This document shows, piece by piece, positions 17,629 to 26,282 of a DNA stretch of 64,000 nucleotides (positions within the stretch are counted from its first letter, which is position 1; every line of letters begins with the position of its first letter). The notes under the pieces were generated by a model. That model did no database searches and was not told where the DNA came from. It saw nothing but the letters and a program-made list of their open reading frames with translations. Source of the stretch: Pigmentiphaga sp. H8 (GTDB taxonomy: Bacteria > Pseudomonadota > Gammaproteobacteria > Burkholderiales > Burkholderiaceae_B); assembly GCF_003854895.1 (NCBI RefSeq), contig NZ_CP033966.1, positions 124,001 to 188,000 of the forward strand, read 5' to 3'. Both the position numbers and the translations under genes were made by a program.

Positions 17629-18612
17629 ATGCGCACGTTCCTTTCTTCTTCTCCCTTCCGCCACGCCGCGTGGGCCATTGCCGCGGCCGCCGCGGCCGGT
17701 CCGGCCAGCGCGCAGGCCTATCCCGACAAGCCGGTCCGCATGGTCGTCGCGTTCGCGCCGGCGGGCGGGACCGACATCGTCGCCCGGCTGGTGGCGCCGC
17801 GCATGGCCGAGCTGCTCGGCCAATCCGTCGTGGTCGAGAACCGGGCGGGTGCGGGCGGCGTCATCGGCACCGAGAACGTGGCGAAGGCCGCGCCCGACGG
17901 CTACACCACGCTGATGGCGACGATGGGCAACCTGGCGGTCAATCCCTATCTGTATGCGATGCGCGTCGACGTCCAGCGCGATCTGAAGCCGGTCAGCAAG
18001 GTGGTGGAGGTGCAGTTCGCGCTGCTGGTGCATCCGTCGGTGCCGGCCAAGACTCTGCGCGAGTTCATCGACCTGGCCAAGGCGCGCCCCGGTCATCTGA
18101 CCTACTCGTCGTCGGGCATAGGCGGCGGGCCACACCTGGCCGGCGAGCTGTTCGACAGCCTGGCGGGCACCAAGCTGACGCACGTGCCCTACAAGGGCAG
18201 CGGCCAGAGCCTGTCGGACCTGATCGGCGGACAGGTGTCGGCATCGTTCGACAGCCTGCTCCAGGCGCTGCCCTACATACGCGACGGACGGCTGCGCGCG
18301 CTGGCGATACTGGGCAGCGAACGCTCGCCGCTGCTGCCCGACGTGCCCACCGTGGCCGAGGCCGGCGTGCCGGGCTATGAGTTCACCAACTGGTATGGGC
18401 TGGTCGCCCCCGCGGGCACGCCGCAGCCGGTGGTCGAGAAGCTGAACGGCGCCGTGCGCCAGGTGCTGGGACAGCCCGACATCCGGCGCAAGCTCGAGGA
18501 CATGGGCGCCCGCGTGGTGGGTGATGCGCCGGAGGCGTTCGGCAAGTTCATCGCCACCGAGAACACCAAGTGGGAGAAGGTGATCCGTGCCGCCAGGATC
18601 ACGGCCCAGTAG
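17629..18612 (+). CDS. Bug/TctC-family periplasmic solute-binding protein
   Basis: 327 aa. The signal peptide (residues 1-29, ending ASA) is unusually alanine-rich (AIAAAAAAGPASA). Mature start QAYPDKPVRMVVAFAPAGGTDIVARLV, then AAPDGYTTL and HVPYKGSGQSLSDLIGGQV, all standard. Start taken at ATG 17629; the open frame upstream is an out-of-frame reading of the LysR gene, not a fusion. It probably belongs with the LysR gene upstream. No TctAB partner nearby. Confidence 0.92.
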   Translation: MRTFLSSSPFRHAAWAIAAAAAAGPASAQAYPDKPVRMVVAFAPAGGTDIVARLVAPRMAELLGQSVVVENRAGAGGVIGTENVAKAAPDGYTTLMATMGNLAVNPYLYAMRVDVQRDLKPVSKVVEVQFALLVHPSVPAKTLREFIDLAKARPGHLTYSSSGIGGGPHLAGELFDSLAGTKLTHVPYKGSGQSLSDLIGGQVSASFDSLLQALPYIRDGRLRALAILGSERSPLLPDVPTVAEAGVPGYEFTNWYGLVAPAGTPQPVVEKLNGAVRQVLGQPDIRRKLEDMGARVVGDAPEAFGKFIATENTKWEKVIRAARITAQ

Positions 18613-18624
18613 GCCGGACGCGTG

Positions 18625-19524
18625 CTACGGCTTGCGCGGCGCGCCGCCCGGCATCCCGGCCAGGCCGATGAATTTCTCGGCCGCCGGGTTGCGCATGTCC
18701 TGCCTGCGGACCGCGTACAGCGTGGTGATGTTTTCCTCGGTGCCCGCCAGCGGCCGGTAGTGCAGGGCGCCGGTCCAGGTCGCCTGGGCCGAGGCCGGCA
18801 CCAGCGCCGCGCCCATGCCCGCCTCGACCAGCGCCAGCATGGTGGGCAGGATGCTGGCCTGGACCACGTGCGGTACGACTTGCGCCGAGTGGAAGATCCG
18901 TTGGCACAGCTCGTACGAGTACGGCGCCTGGTCGGGAGAAAATCCGATCAGGTGCAGTCCGTCCAGGTTGGCGATCGGGACGTGTTCCAGATGCGCCAGG
19001 GCGTGGTCGGCGGGCAGCGCCAGCACCAGCCGCTCTTGCGCGATGACGCTGTGCGCCAGGCGCGGATCCGCGAGCGCTTTTTCCGGAGGCCGCAGCAGCG
19101 CGACGTCCAGCTTGTCGGCATGCAGCGCGTCGAGCATGGGCTCGGGGCGCATTTCCTCCAGCCGCAGCTCGACCTCGGGGTACTGGCGGCGGAAGGCCGA
19201 GACCAGCCGGGGCAGCGTGCGGTAGATGGAGCTGGCGGTGAAGCCGACGGTCACGCTGCCGGCCGAACCGCTGGCGGCGCGCCGGGCAGCGTCCGCCGCG
19301 GCCTCGGCGTCCTGCAGGATCTTTCTTGCGCGGTCGTGCAGGATGCGCCCCGCGGGCGTCAGGCTGACCGAGCGCGTCGTGCGGTGGAACAGCTCGGCCC
19401 CGATCATCTGTTCCAGCTGGCGGATCTGCTGGCTGAGCGGCGGTTGGGTCATGTGGAGCCGCTCGGCGGCCCGGCCGAAATGCAGCTCTTCCGCGACGAC
19501 CGAGAACGTGTGGAGCAGGCGCAT
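18625..19524 (-). CDS. LysR-family regulator (CbbR/CatR/BenM-like N-terminus)
   Basis: 299 aa from ATG 19524. MRLLHTFSVVAEELHFGRAAERLHMTQPPLSQQIRQLEQMIGAELFHRTTRSVSLTPAG is a classic LysR DNA-binding domain of the BenM/CatM/ClcR type. The effector domain shows GFTASSIYRTLPRLVSAFRRQYP. Alternative starts exist in frame: GTG 19539 (after CGGGAAAAAA) and ATG 19590 (after GGGGAAACC); family alignment favours 19524 or 19539. It diverges from the amidase gene and is its probable activator. The stop is 12 bp from the convergent Bug stop. Confidence 0.9.
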   Translation of the reverse strand: MRLLHTFSVVAEELHFGRAAERLHMTQPPLSQQIRQLEQMIGAELFHRTTRSVSLTPAGRILHDRARKILQDAEAAADAARRAASGSAGSVTVGFTASSIYRTLPRLVSAFRRQYPEVELRLEEMRPEPMLDALHADKLDVALLRPPEKALADPRLAHSVIAQERLVLALPADHALAHLEHVPIANLDGLHLIGFSPDQAPYSYELCQRIFHSAQVVPHVVQASILPTMLALVEAGMGAALVPASAQATWTGALHYRPLAGTEENITTLYAVRRQDMRNPAAEKFIGLAGMPGGAPRKP

Positions 19525-19602
19525 GGAAAGCAGTGGCACTTTTTTCCCGTTGTATGGAACGGCTCCGAAGGCCGTTCGTTCTATTGACATGGTTTCCCCG
19601 GC

Positions 19603-20871
19603 ATGAAGACCCCTGCTCCCAATTTTCTCAGCGCGCTGTCCGCCCTGCGGGCGATCGAGGAAGGCAGCCTCAGCAGCGAGGCCCTGGTGCGGGCCTGCCT
19701 GGACCGCATCGACGAGCGGGAAGCCGCGGTGCGCGCCTTCGCGCACATCGACCGGGAGCGGGCGATCGCCCAGGCCCGGCAGGCCGATCGGGGCGCCGTC
19801 GCGGGGCCCTTGCGCGGCCTGCCGTTCGCCGCCAAAGATATCCTGGATTCCGCCGATCTACCAACCGCCTACGGTTCGCCCATTCATGCCGGCCATCGTC
19901 CGGCGGCCGATGCCGCCTGCATCGCGGCGGCCCGCGAGGCGGGGGGCATCCTGCTCGGCAAGACCGAGACCTGCGAGTTCGCCACGCTGACGCCGTGCGC
20001 TACGCGCCACCCGCTGGACCCGTCGCGCACCCCGGGCGGCTCGTCCAGCGGTTCGGCCGCCGCCGTGGCCGACGGCATGGTGCCGCTGGCGTTCGGCACC
20101 CAGACCAGCGCCTCGATCATCCGCCCCGCGGCCTATTGCGGCGTCGTCGGCTACAAGCCGTCCTACGGCCTGATCAACACGTCCGGCCTCAAGCATGCGA
20201 GCCCCAGCCTGGACACGATAGGCGTGTTCGCCCGGACGGTGGCCGACGCGCGCCATGCCGTGTTCGGCCCGGTGGCCGCGCGCGAGCCGGGGGCGCTCCG
20301 GGTCGCCGTGTGTGAATCCAGCCAGTGGGCGGCCGCCCGGCCCGAGACCGTCGAGGCGCTGCTGGCCTTCGCCCGCCGGCTCGAACGCGGCGGCGCCCGG
20401 CTGCGGACCGTGTACCTGCCGCCGGGCCTGGAGGCCGCCGTGGCGCTCCAGGCCCGGCTGTCGGCGTTCGAACTGCGGCAGTCGCTGGCGCACGAACGCC
20501 GGTGGTATCACGACCGGCTCAGCCCGCGCCTGCAACAGCGGGTCGAGGCCGAGGCGGGCCTGTCCATGGCCGGGTACGCCGAACTGCGGTCGTCCATGCG
20601 GGCGGCGCAGCGCGAGGCCGCCAGCCTGTTCGACGACGCCGACGTCCTGCTGTATCCGGCGGCCGACGGCGAGGCCGAGGTCGGCCTGGAGACCGGTTCG
20701 CCGCGCTACGGCGGGCTGTGGACCTTCCTGCACCTGCCCGCCTTGTCGCTGCCGGTGGGCCGTGGGCCGGCCGGGTTGCCGCTGGGCGCTCAACTGATAG
20801 GCGCGCCCGGCCGCGACCTGGAGCTGCTGGCCGCGGCGGCTTTCGCAGAAGGATGCGCCGCCGCGGACTGA
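19603..20871 (+). CDS. Amidase-signature family amidase
   Basis: 422 aa. The Ser-cisSer-Lys triad is complete: K78 in PFAAKDIL, S147 in the GGSSSG motif (145-150) and S171 in QTSASIIRP; the two serines are 24 apart as in malonamidase and FAAH. The segment around the nucleophile reads TSAS rather than the common DTGGS, which may change the oxyanion hole slightly. Cytoplasmic hydrolase of a carboxamide or ester. It is divergent from a LysR gene and followed by an alpha/beta hydrolase. It shows no GatA-specific features, so tRNA amidation is unlikely. Confidence 0.9.
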   Translation: MKTPAPNFLSALSALRAIEEGSLSSEALVRACLDRIDEREAAVRAFAHIDRERAIAQARQADRGAVAGPLRGLPFAAKDILDSADLPTAYGSPIHAGHRPAADAACIAAAREAGGILLGKTETCEFATLTPCATRHPLDPSRTPGGSSSGSAAAVADGMVPLAFGTQTSASIIRPAAYCGVVGYKPSYGLINTSGLKHASPSLDTIGVFARTVADARHAVFGPVAAREPGALRVAVCESSQWAAARPETVEALLAFARRLERGGARLRTVYLPPGLEAAVALQARLSAFELRQSLAHERRWYHDRLSPRLQQRVEAEAGLSMAGYAELRSSMRAAQREAASLFDDADVLLYPAADGEAEVGLETGSPRYGGLWTFLHLPALSLPVGRGPAGLPLGAQLIGAPGRDLELLAAAAFAEGCAAAD

Positions 20872-20925
20872 CCGGGCCGTGCGCCTTGTGGGCTGGTGCG
20901 GCCCGGGCGCGCGGGGTATCGTAGG

Positions 20926-20941
20926 GCGATCGTTCGATCGC
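20926..20941. promoter_or_regulatory. 16-bp palindrome just before the hydrolase start
   Basis: GCGATCG-TT-CGATCGC lies 8 bp upstream of ATG 20950, overlapping where the ribosome site would be. It could be an operator or an mRNA hairpin hiding the start; no clear Shine-Dalgarno sequence is seen otherwise. Confidence 0.35.
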
Positions 20942-20949
20942 AAGCCACC

Positions 20950-21900
20950 ATGAGCGCCCTGCCCAAGCCCCCGCCCGCCGGCTTCGACCGGCCCGCCGCC
21001 GCGCTGCCCGTCGTCATCCATGCGGACGACGGCTATCCGCTGGGCGGCTTCGTCTGGCGCGGCATCGACGTGGGCGCGACGACGAGGCCGGTGGTGATCG
21101 TCAACGCGGCCACCTCGGTCAAGTGCCGCTACTACTTCCGCTTCGCCCAATACCTGCACGACAACGGCATGGACGTCGTCGCCTACGATTACCGGGGCAT
21201 AGGCGAATCGCGCCCCGACCGCCTGCGCGGCTTCCAGGCAAGCTGGACCGACTGGGGAGCGCGGGACTGCGAGGCCGTGCTGCGCTACGCCGCCGCCATG
21301 TGGCCGGGCCGCGAGCTCCATCTCGTCGGGCACAGCTTCGGCGGCTGGGCCCCGGCGCTGGCCGCGTCCTGTTCCCGGATCGGCCGCATGGTCACGGTGG
21401 GCGCCCAGTTCGCGTACTGGCGCGACTATGCCGCCGCCGTGCGCTGGCGCATGGCGGCCAAGTGGCATCTGGCCATGCCGCTGCTGGCCCGGGCATGCGG
21501 ATACTTTCCGGGGCGCAGGCTGGGCTGGCTGGAGGACACGCCCACCGGCGTCGCGCTGGACTGGAGCGCGCCCACGCCGCGCTACGAGGACCGGCCCAGC
21601 GCCCGCCGGGTCTTCGGCGGCGGCCCCCTGCCGGCCGCCACGGCGCGGGCCGGCATCCTGGCGATCAGCCTGACCGACGACCCCTTCGGCACGGTGGCGG
21701 CCATCGAACGCACCCTGGACTACTTCACGCACAGCGAGCGCACGCACCTGCGCATCGCGCCCGAGGAGGTAGGCAGCAAGGCGATCGGGCACTTCGCGTT
21801 TTTCCACAGCGACTACCAGGACCTGCTGTGGCCGCTGGCCCTGGAATGGCTGCGCGACGGGAGCCTGTCGCGTCCGGCCGCGAGGCTGGTGGAGCGCTGA
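20950..21900 (+). CDS. Alpha/beta hydrolase (YheT/COG4757-like)
   Basis: 316 aa. VVIHADDGYPLGGFVWRG opens the fold, followed by VVIVNAATSVKCRYYFRFAQYLHDNGMDVVAYDYRGIGESRP, nucleophile Ser129 in GHSFGGWAP, and a C-terminal KAIGHFAFF that supplies the His. This matches uncharacterised serine hydrolases often called predicted alpha/beta hydrolases (COG4757). Cytoplasmic, no signal peptide. It follows the amidase by 78 bp with a palindrome between them. Substrate unknown. Confidence 0.8.
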   Translation: MSALPKPPPAGFDRPAAALPVVIHADDGYPLGGFVWRGIDVGATTRPVVIVNAATSVKCRYYFRFAQYLHDNGMDVVAYDYRGIGESRPDRLRGFQASWTDWGARDCEAVLRYAAAMWPGRELHLVGHSFGGWAPALAASCSRIGRMVTVGAQFAYWRDYAAAVRWRMAAKWHLAMPLLARACGYFPGRRLGWLEDTPTGVALDWSAPTPRYEDRPSARRVFGGGPLPAATARAGILAISLTDDPFGTVAAIERTLDYFTHSERTHLRIAPEEVGSKAIGHFAFFHSDYQDLLWPLALEWLRDGSLSRPAARLVER

Positions 21901-21955
21901 TCCGAGCGCTCCGCCCCTACAATGGCAGGCTTCTGATGGCTCCTCGGGTTCGCGC

Positions 21956-22906
21956 ATGTCCGACCACAAGCGAATCAACCTCCAACTGCTGACCTACCTC
22001 GATGCCCTGATGCGCGAGCGGCACGTGACGCGCGCGGCCGAGCGGGTGGGCATCGGCCAGTCGGCCATGTCGAGCGCGCTGGCCCGGCTGCGCGAGATCT
22101 TCCATGATCCGCTGCTGGTCAAGACCTCGTCGGGCATGGAACCCACCGCGCGGGGCGTGGAGCTGGCCCGCAAGGTACACGAGGCGCTGGAGCTGATCGA
22201 CGCGGCCACGCGCGGCACCGACGAGTTCGTGCCCGAGGTGGCCGAGGGGCATTTCCGCATCCTGGCCTCCGAGGGCGTGGCGCGCCAGTTCCTGCCCGGC
22301 CTGATGGCCCGCGCCCGGCGCGAGGCGCCGCGGCTGCGCTTTACCTCGCGGCCGGTGGACATCCGCCGCACCCACGAATACCTGCGCGACGCCGAGGGCG
22401 ATCTCGTCATCGGCTATGTCCGGCAGGTGCCGCAGGACCTGCACCAGACCGTGCTGTATCCGCAAAGCATCGTCTGTATCGCGGCGGCCGGCCACGCCGG
22501 CATCCGGGGGTCGCTCACGCAGGAACAGTTCCTGGCCTATCCGCACGTGGTGTGGGGGACGGGGCCGGTACCCTATCCGACCATCGAGGTCATGGTGGAC
22601 GACATCCTGGAGCGGCGCGGCCTGGCCCGCGACGTCGGGCTGCGGGTGCCCAACGTGCTGCTGTCGGCCGACGTGGTGGCGGTGACCGACATGCTGGCCA
22701 TCGTGCCGCAGCGCATCGCCTGCGACGCGGCGCGCACCCTGCCGCTGCAGATCCTGCCCCTGCCCTTCGACACCGATCGCGCCGACCTGAGCATGCTCTG
22801 GCACGAGCGCGTGCACCGCGAGCCCGCGCACATCTGGCTGCGCGGCGTGATGCGCGACGTGGCCGCGCAGCTGCGGCAGGACGCGGCGATCGACGGTTCT
22901 CAATAG
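21956..22906 (+). CDS. LysR-family regulator (NodD/NahR-like subgroup)
   Basis: 316 aa. RINLQLLTYLDALMRERHVTRAAERVGIGQSAMSSALARLREIFHDPLLVKTSSGMEPT is the DNA-binding domain of the LinR/NahR branch; the C-terminus MLWHERVHREPAHIWLRGVMRDV matches the same branch as the regulator at 16.6 kb. The following hydrolase, bicupin and Bug genes run in the same direction, so it probably controls them. The ATG lies in CGCGCATG without a good ribosome site. Confidence 0.92.
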   Translation: MSDHKRINLQLLTYLDALMRERHVTRAAERVGIGQSAMSSALARLREIFHDPLLVKTSSGMEPTARGVELARKVHEALELIDAATRGTDEFVPEVAEGHFRILASEGVARQFLPGLMARARREAPRLRFTSRPVDIRRTHEYLRDAEGDLVIGYVRQVPQDLHQTVLYPQSIVCIAAAGHAGIRGSLTQEQFLAYPHVVWGTGPVPYPTIEVMVDDILERRGLARDVGLRVPNVLLSADVVAVTDMLAIVPQRIACDAARTLPLQILPLPFDTDRADLSMLWHERVHREPAHIWLRGVMRDVAAQLRQDAAIDGSQ

Positions 22907-22962
22907 CGGTATCGGCGGCGCGCGATTGTGCCGCACCGGGCCGGCTTGCTGTAATCGCCGCC

Positions 22963-23694
22963 ATGCAAGATCACCTGATTTCTCCTGTGGACCGCCCGTG
23001 GCGGGAAGAGCGGCTGCGGCTTGCCGTCCAGGGCCGCGCCGTGCCGGGCATCGCCTGGCTGCCCGAGACCTCCTGTGCCGGGCTGGTCCTGGCCTGTCAT
23101 GGCGGCAGCGGCCATAAGGAATCGACGGCCGTGCTCGCCATTCGCGACCGCCTGTTGCCCGAGGGCTATGCGGTCGCCGCCATCGACGGTCCGGTGCATG
23201 GCGAGCGCCGCGCCGACGGCTCGCGCGATCCGGGCGCGGCGAAGGCCGATTTCCGCGCCGCGTGGCGCGAGGGTTTCGCGCGCGACGGCATGACGGCCGA
23301 CTGGCGCGCCTTCCTGGATGCCTTGCTGGCGTGGCCGGCGCTGACGGGCCGGCCCGTGGGCTACATCGGCGTTTCCATGGGCACCGCCTACGGGCTGCCC
23401 TACCTGGCCGCGGACGACCGGGTGCGCGCCGCCGTGCTGGGGTTGTGGGGCACCTCGTATCCCGCCAGCGAGCACCTGGCGCCGGCCGCGCGGCAACTGC
23501 GCATCCCGGTGTGGTTCACCCAGCAGTGGGACGACGAAGTCTTCGACCGCGAGGGCACGGCCGGGTTGTTCGACGCCCTGGGCAGCGCCGACAAGCGGCT
23601 GGTGGCCTATCCCGGCCCCCACCTGGAACTTTCGGGCGAGCGGCTGGACGATGCCGCCGCCTTTCTCGTCTCGCGGCTGCGTGCCGCCTGCTAG
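22963..23694 (+). CDS. Alpha/beta hydrolase (dienelactone hydrolase/acetyl-esterase-like)
   Basis: 243 aa. ACHGGSGHKES forms the oxyanion loop, GYIGVSMGTAYGLPY the nucleophile elbow (Ser in GVSMG), and PVWFTQQWDDEVFDREG with PGPHLEL the acid and His. The layout is that of small dienelactone-hydrolase-like esterases. It precedes a bicupin ring-cleavage-like protein by 40 bp, so it may hydrolyse a lactone or acyl product in the same route. An open frame continues upstream over the LysR gene but without family similarity. Confidence 0.82.
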   Translation: MQDHLISPVDRPWREERLRLAVQGRAVPGIAWLPETSCAGLVLACHGGSGHKESTAVLAIRDRLLPEGYAVAAIDGPVHGERRADGSRDPGAAKADFRAAWREGFARDGMTADWRAFLDALLAWPALTGRPVGYIGVSMGTAYGLPYLAADDRVRAAVLGLWGTSYPASEHLAPAARQLRIPVWFTQQWDDEVFDREGTAGLFDALGSADKRLVAYPGPHLELSGERLDDAAAFLVSRLRAAC

Positions 23695-23734
23695 CCGGCC
23701 GCGGCCGGCTTTCTTCCCTCTTGATGGAGCCTGG

Positions 23735-24838
23735 ATGAAAACCCTGGATGTCTCGTACGAAGCCATGGGCGCCCGCACGGCGCGGTTCGACGACTATGCC
23801 CGCGCGGAGCGCGAAGGCGCGCGCGCCGACGCCGTGCGTGCGCTGTGGGGCGGGCAGCTGGTGTCCTTGATGGGCGCCCGCAACACGCGCGGCCGCTTCG
23901 CCGGACCCCGCGTACCCAGTCCCGCCCGCGCCTGCACCGGCTATGCGGCATGGGACGCGGGCCGGGGTTCGCTGCCCTACCGCAACCCCGACGCCATGGA
24001 GAACATCCTGTGCCTGGCGGGCGCGCTGCGCGTGCGCTTCGGTCCCGACCTGGCGCATGAGATCCGCCTGGCGCGCTTCGACATGCTGTCGATAGCCGCC
24101 GACGTGCTGCACGAGGTTTCCTGCCATGGCGCGGACGGTGCCAAGGCGCTGATGCTGCTCAACGGCGAACCCGATTGCGCCTATCCCGCGATATTCCCCG
24201 GGCCGTTGCCCGCGGCGGTCGATGCGCGGGAGCTGGCCGCGCTGAATGCGCGGGTCGAGCCGGGGCGCGGACGGGAGGCCGATCCGGATACCATGGCGCA
24301 GCGCGTGACCCGCTTCGCCACGCTGGTTCCGTACAAGCGCGCCCTGAACGCGCGCAGCGCCATCCCGGCCGAGGCCACCGAATGGCTGACCGCCAGTTCC
24401 GTGTTCCCGCTGCTGGTGCCGGAGGGACACGTCGGCCGCTCGCAGGATGCGCCGCTCAAGGGCGGCCCCGGCCTGTACGTGGCGATCGCCGAATGCGTGC
24501 CGGACGACGGGCCGCTGCCGCACGCGCATTTCGACACGCAGGAATCGTTCTTCGTGCTGGATGGCGAATGGGACATCACCTGGGGCTTCGAGGACGAGTA
24601 CCGCCTGCCGGTGCGCGCCTGCGACCTGGTCGGCGTGCCCACCGGCGCGATGCGCGCCTTCCGCAATACCGGCAAGGAAACCGCGCGGCTGTTCGTCATC
24701 ATCCAGGGGCAGGAGCGGATGAGCGATACCGTCGTCTATTCCCCCACGGTGGGCGAAGAGGTGAACCGCCGCTTCGGTCCCGAGGTGGTCGAGGCCTTTC
24801 GCAAGGTCAACATCACGTTCGACGCCGAGCGCGCCTGA
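23735..24838 (+). CDS. Bicupin protein (gentisate 1,2-dioxygenase-like)
   Basis: 367 aa with two cupin modules. The second is clear: GPLPHAHFDTQESFFVLDGEWDITWG holds the H-x-H and Glu metal ligands and FRNTGKETARLFVIIQG the closing strands. The first (NILCLAGALRVRFGP ... DVLHEVSC) is degenerate and probably structural. The arrangement resembles gentisate/1-hydroxy-2-naphthoate dioxygenases and other Fe(II) bicupins, although overall identity cannot be judged. In context (LysR, esterase, Bug) an oxygenase or isomerase of an aromatic-derived acid is the best guess. GGAGCCTGG precedes the ATG. Confidence 0.65.
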   Translation: MKTLDVSYEAMGARTARFDDYARAEREGARADAVRALWGGQLVSLMGARNTRGRFAGPRVPSPARACTGYAAWDAGRGSLPYRNPDAMENILCLAGALRVRFGPDLAHEIRLARFDMLSIAADVLHEVSCHGADGAKALMLLNGEPDCAYPAIFPGPLPAAVDARELAALNARVEPGRGREADPDTMAQRVTRFATLVPYKRALNARSAIPAEATEWLTASSVFPLLVPEGHVGRSQDAPLKGGPGLYVAIAECVPDDGPLPHAHFDTQESFFVLDGEWDITWGFEDEYRLPVRACDLVGVPTGAMRAFRNTGKETARLFVIIQGQERMSDTVVYSPTVGEEVNRRFGPEVVEAFRKVNITFDAERA

Positions 24839-24892
24839 ACCAGGATCCGCCAGCCTCCGCAGAGAGGCCGCGGGGCAAAAGGAGGAGTGGAG

Positions 24893-25882
24893 ATGAAGCA
24901 AGGACTTGTCGGGCCGGGCCGCAGGCGGCACCTGGCCGTGTTGTTCGCCGTGGGCCTGGCGCTGGCCGCCGGGCGGGCGGATGCCCAGCCGTATCCGGCC
25001 AAGCCCATCAAGCTGATCGTGCCCTATGCGCCAGGCGGCGTGACCGACGTTTCCGCGCGGCTGGTCGCGCAGAAGCTGGGCGAGCTGCTGGGCCAGACGG
25101 TGTACGTGGAGAACAAGGGCGGAGGCGGCACCCGCATCGGGGCCTCGGAGGCGGCGCGCGCCGCGCCCGACGGCTACACCCTGCTGTACGCCAACTCGAT
25201 CACGCACGGCACCCTGCCGGCCACGGCGGCCTCGCTGCCGTTCGACCCGGTCAAGGACTTCACGCCCATCGCGAAGCTGTTCTGGTACGCCAGCACCATC
25301 GTCTGCCACCCTTCGGTGCCGGCCAGTACGGTGGCCGAGCTCGTGGCCTACGCCAAGGCCCATCCGGGCAAGCTCAGCTACGCCAGCGCCGGTCCCGGCA
25401 CGGGCAATCATTTCTCCAGCGAACTGTTCAACGTGATGGCAGGCGTGAAGATCGTGCACGTGCCCTATCGCGGCAGCGGCCCGGCGTTGCAGGACGTGAT
25501 TGCCGGGCAGGTCAGCTGTACCCATGACGGCGCGGCCAAGCCCCATGTCGATGCGGGCAAGGTCAAGGCCATCGCCACCACCGGGATCGCGCGCGATCCG
25601 CGTCTGCCCGGCGTGCCCACGGTGGATGAGGCGGGCCTGAAGGGCTACGACATGACCTGGTGGCAGGGCCTGATGGCGCCGGCCGGCACGCCGCCCGGCG
25701 TGGTGGAGCGGCTGGCGCGTGCGACGCAGGCCCTGGCCAGGGACGAGGCCTTTCGCGCCAAGGCCTACGACATCGGCCTGAACGTGCAGGTTGAACCGGC
25801 CGACGTCCTGGCCAGGCAGGTCGTGCAGGACATCGCCAAGTTCCGCCGGATCGCGGCCGAGGCCAATATCGTGCTGGATTGA
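24893..25882 (+). CDS. Bug/TctC-family periplasmic solute-binding protein
   Basis: 329 aa. ATG 24893 lies 8 nt after AGGAGG; a GTG two codons earlier is too close to that site. The signal peptide ends at about residue 32 (ADA-QPYPAKP). PYAPGGVTDVSARLV, AAPDGYTLL and HVPYRGSGPALQDVIAGQV follow. The segment YVENKGGGGTRIG and the ligand-lobe residues NSITHGTLP differ from the other paralogues. It is the terminal gene of the LysR-hydrolase-bicupin operon and the presumed receptor for its substrate. Confidence 0.92.
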   Translation: MKQGLVGPGRRRHLAVLFAVGLALAAGRADAQPYPAKPIKLIVPYAPGGVTDVSARLVAQKLGELLGQTVYVENKGGGGTRIGASEAARAAPDGYTLLYANSITHGTLPATAASLPFDPVKDFTPIAKLFWYASTIVCHPSVPASTVAELVAYAKAHPGKLSYASAGPGTGNHFSSELFNVMAGVKIVHVPYRGSGPALQDVIAGQVSCTHDGAAKPHVDAGKVKAIATTGIARDPRLPGVPTVDEAGLKGYDMTWWQGLMAPAGTPPGVVERLARATQALARDEAFRAKAYDIGLNVQVEPADVLARQVVQDIAKFRRIAAEANIVLD

Positions 25883-25889
25883 CGGGGAG

Positions 25890-26282
25890 CTACGGCGTGG
25901 GCTGCAGGGCCACTGCCTCGACTTCCACTCGCACGCCGTAGTGCAGCGCCGGCACGGGCACGACCGCCCGCGCCGGCCGGGCATCGCCCAGCACCCGGCG
26001 ATAGGCCTGGTCGAAGGCCGGCCAGTGTTCGACCCCGGCCAGGTAGACCGTGACCTTCATCACGTCGCGCCAGCCGCAGCCCGCCGCGGCCAGCGCCGCT
26101 TCGACGTTGTGCAATGCCAGGGCGGCCTGCTCGTCCAGCGGCAGGTCGGCGCGCGGATCGCCCGCGGCGTCCAGCGGCAGTTGTCCGGATACGAAGGCCA
26201 GGCCGCCGCCCGTAGCCACGTGCGAGTAATGGCCGCGCGGGGCGGCCAGGTCCGCCACGGCCGGGAACGCGATGGCGCGCAT
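25890..26282 (-). CDS. RidA/YjgF-family enamine/imine deaminase
   Basis: 130 aa, standard trimeric RidA size. YSHVATGGGLAFVSGQLPLDAAG, ALHNVEAALAAAGCGWRDVMKVTVYLAGVEHWPAFDQAY and VPALHYGVRVEVEAVAL follow the family. The Arg that binds the substrate carboxylate in RidA (R105) seems replaced around PARAVVPVPALHYG, so the ligand may differ. The start codon overlaps the upstream stop as TGATG, coupling it to a PLP dehydratase-like gene; RidA proteins hydrolyse the enamines such dehydratases release, which explains the pairing. Confidence 0.9.
   Translation of the reverse strand: MRAIAFPAVADLAAPRGHYSHVATGGGLAFVSGQLPLDAAGDPRADLPLDEQAALALHNVEAALAAAGCGWRDVMKVTVYLAGVEHWPAFDQAYRRVLGDARPARAVVPVPALHYGVRVEVEAVALQPTP

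Noticed and set aside
16561..18612. Apparent 683-codon frame that would extend the Bug protein N-terminally
   Set aside because: The part before 17629 is an out-of-frame reading of the LysR gene; a clear signal peptide starts at ATG 17629.
19858..21978. A very long open frame (about 700 codons) on the - strand
   Set aside because: It lies antisense to the amidase and hydrolase genes, has biased low-complexity composition (His/Gln/Arg/Gly-rich) and no family motifs; it is a consequence of GC-rich third positions on the other strand.
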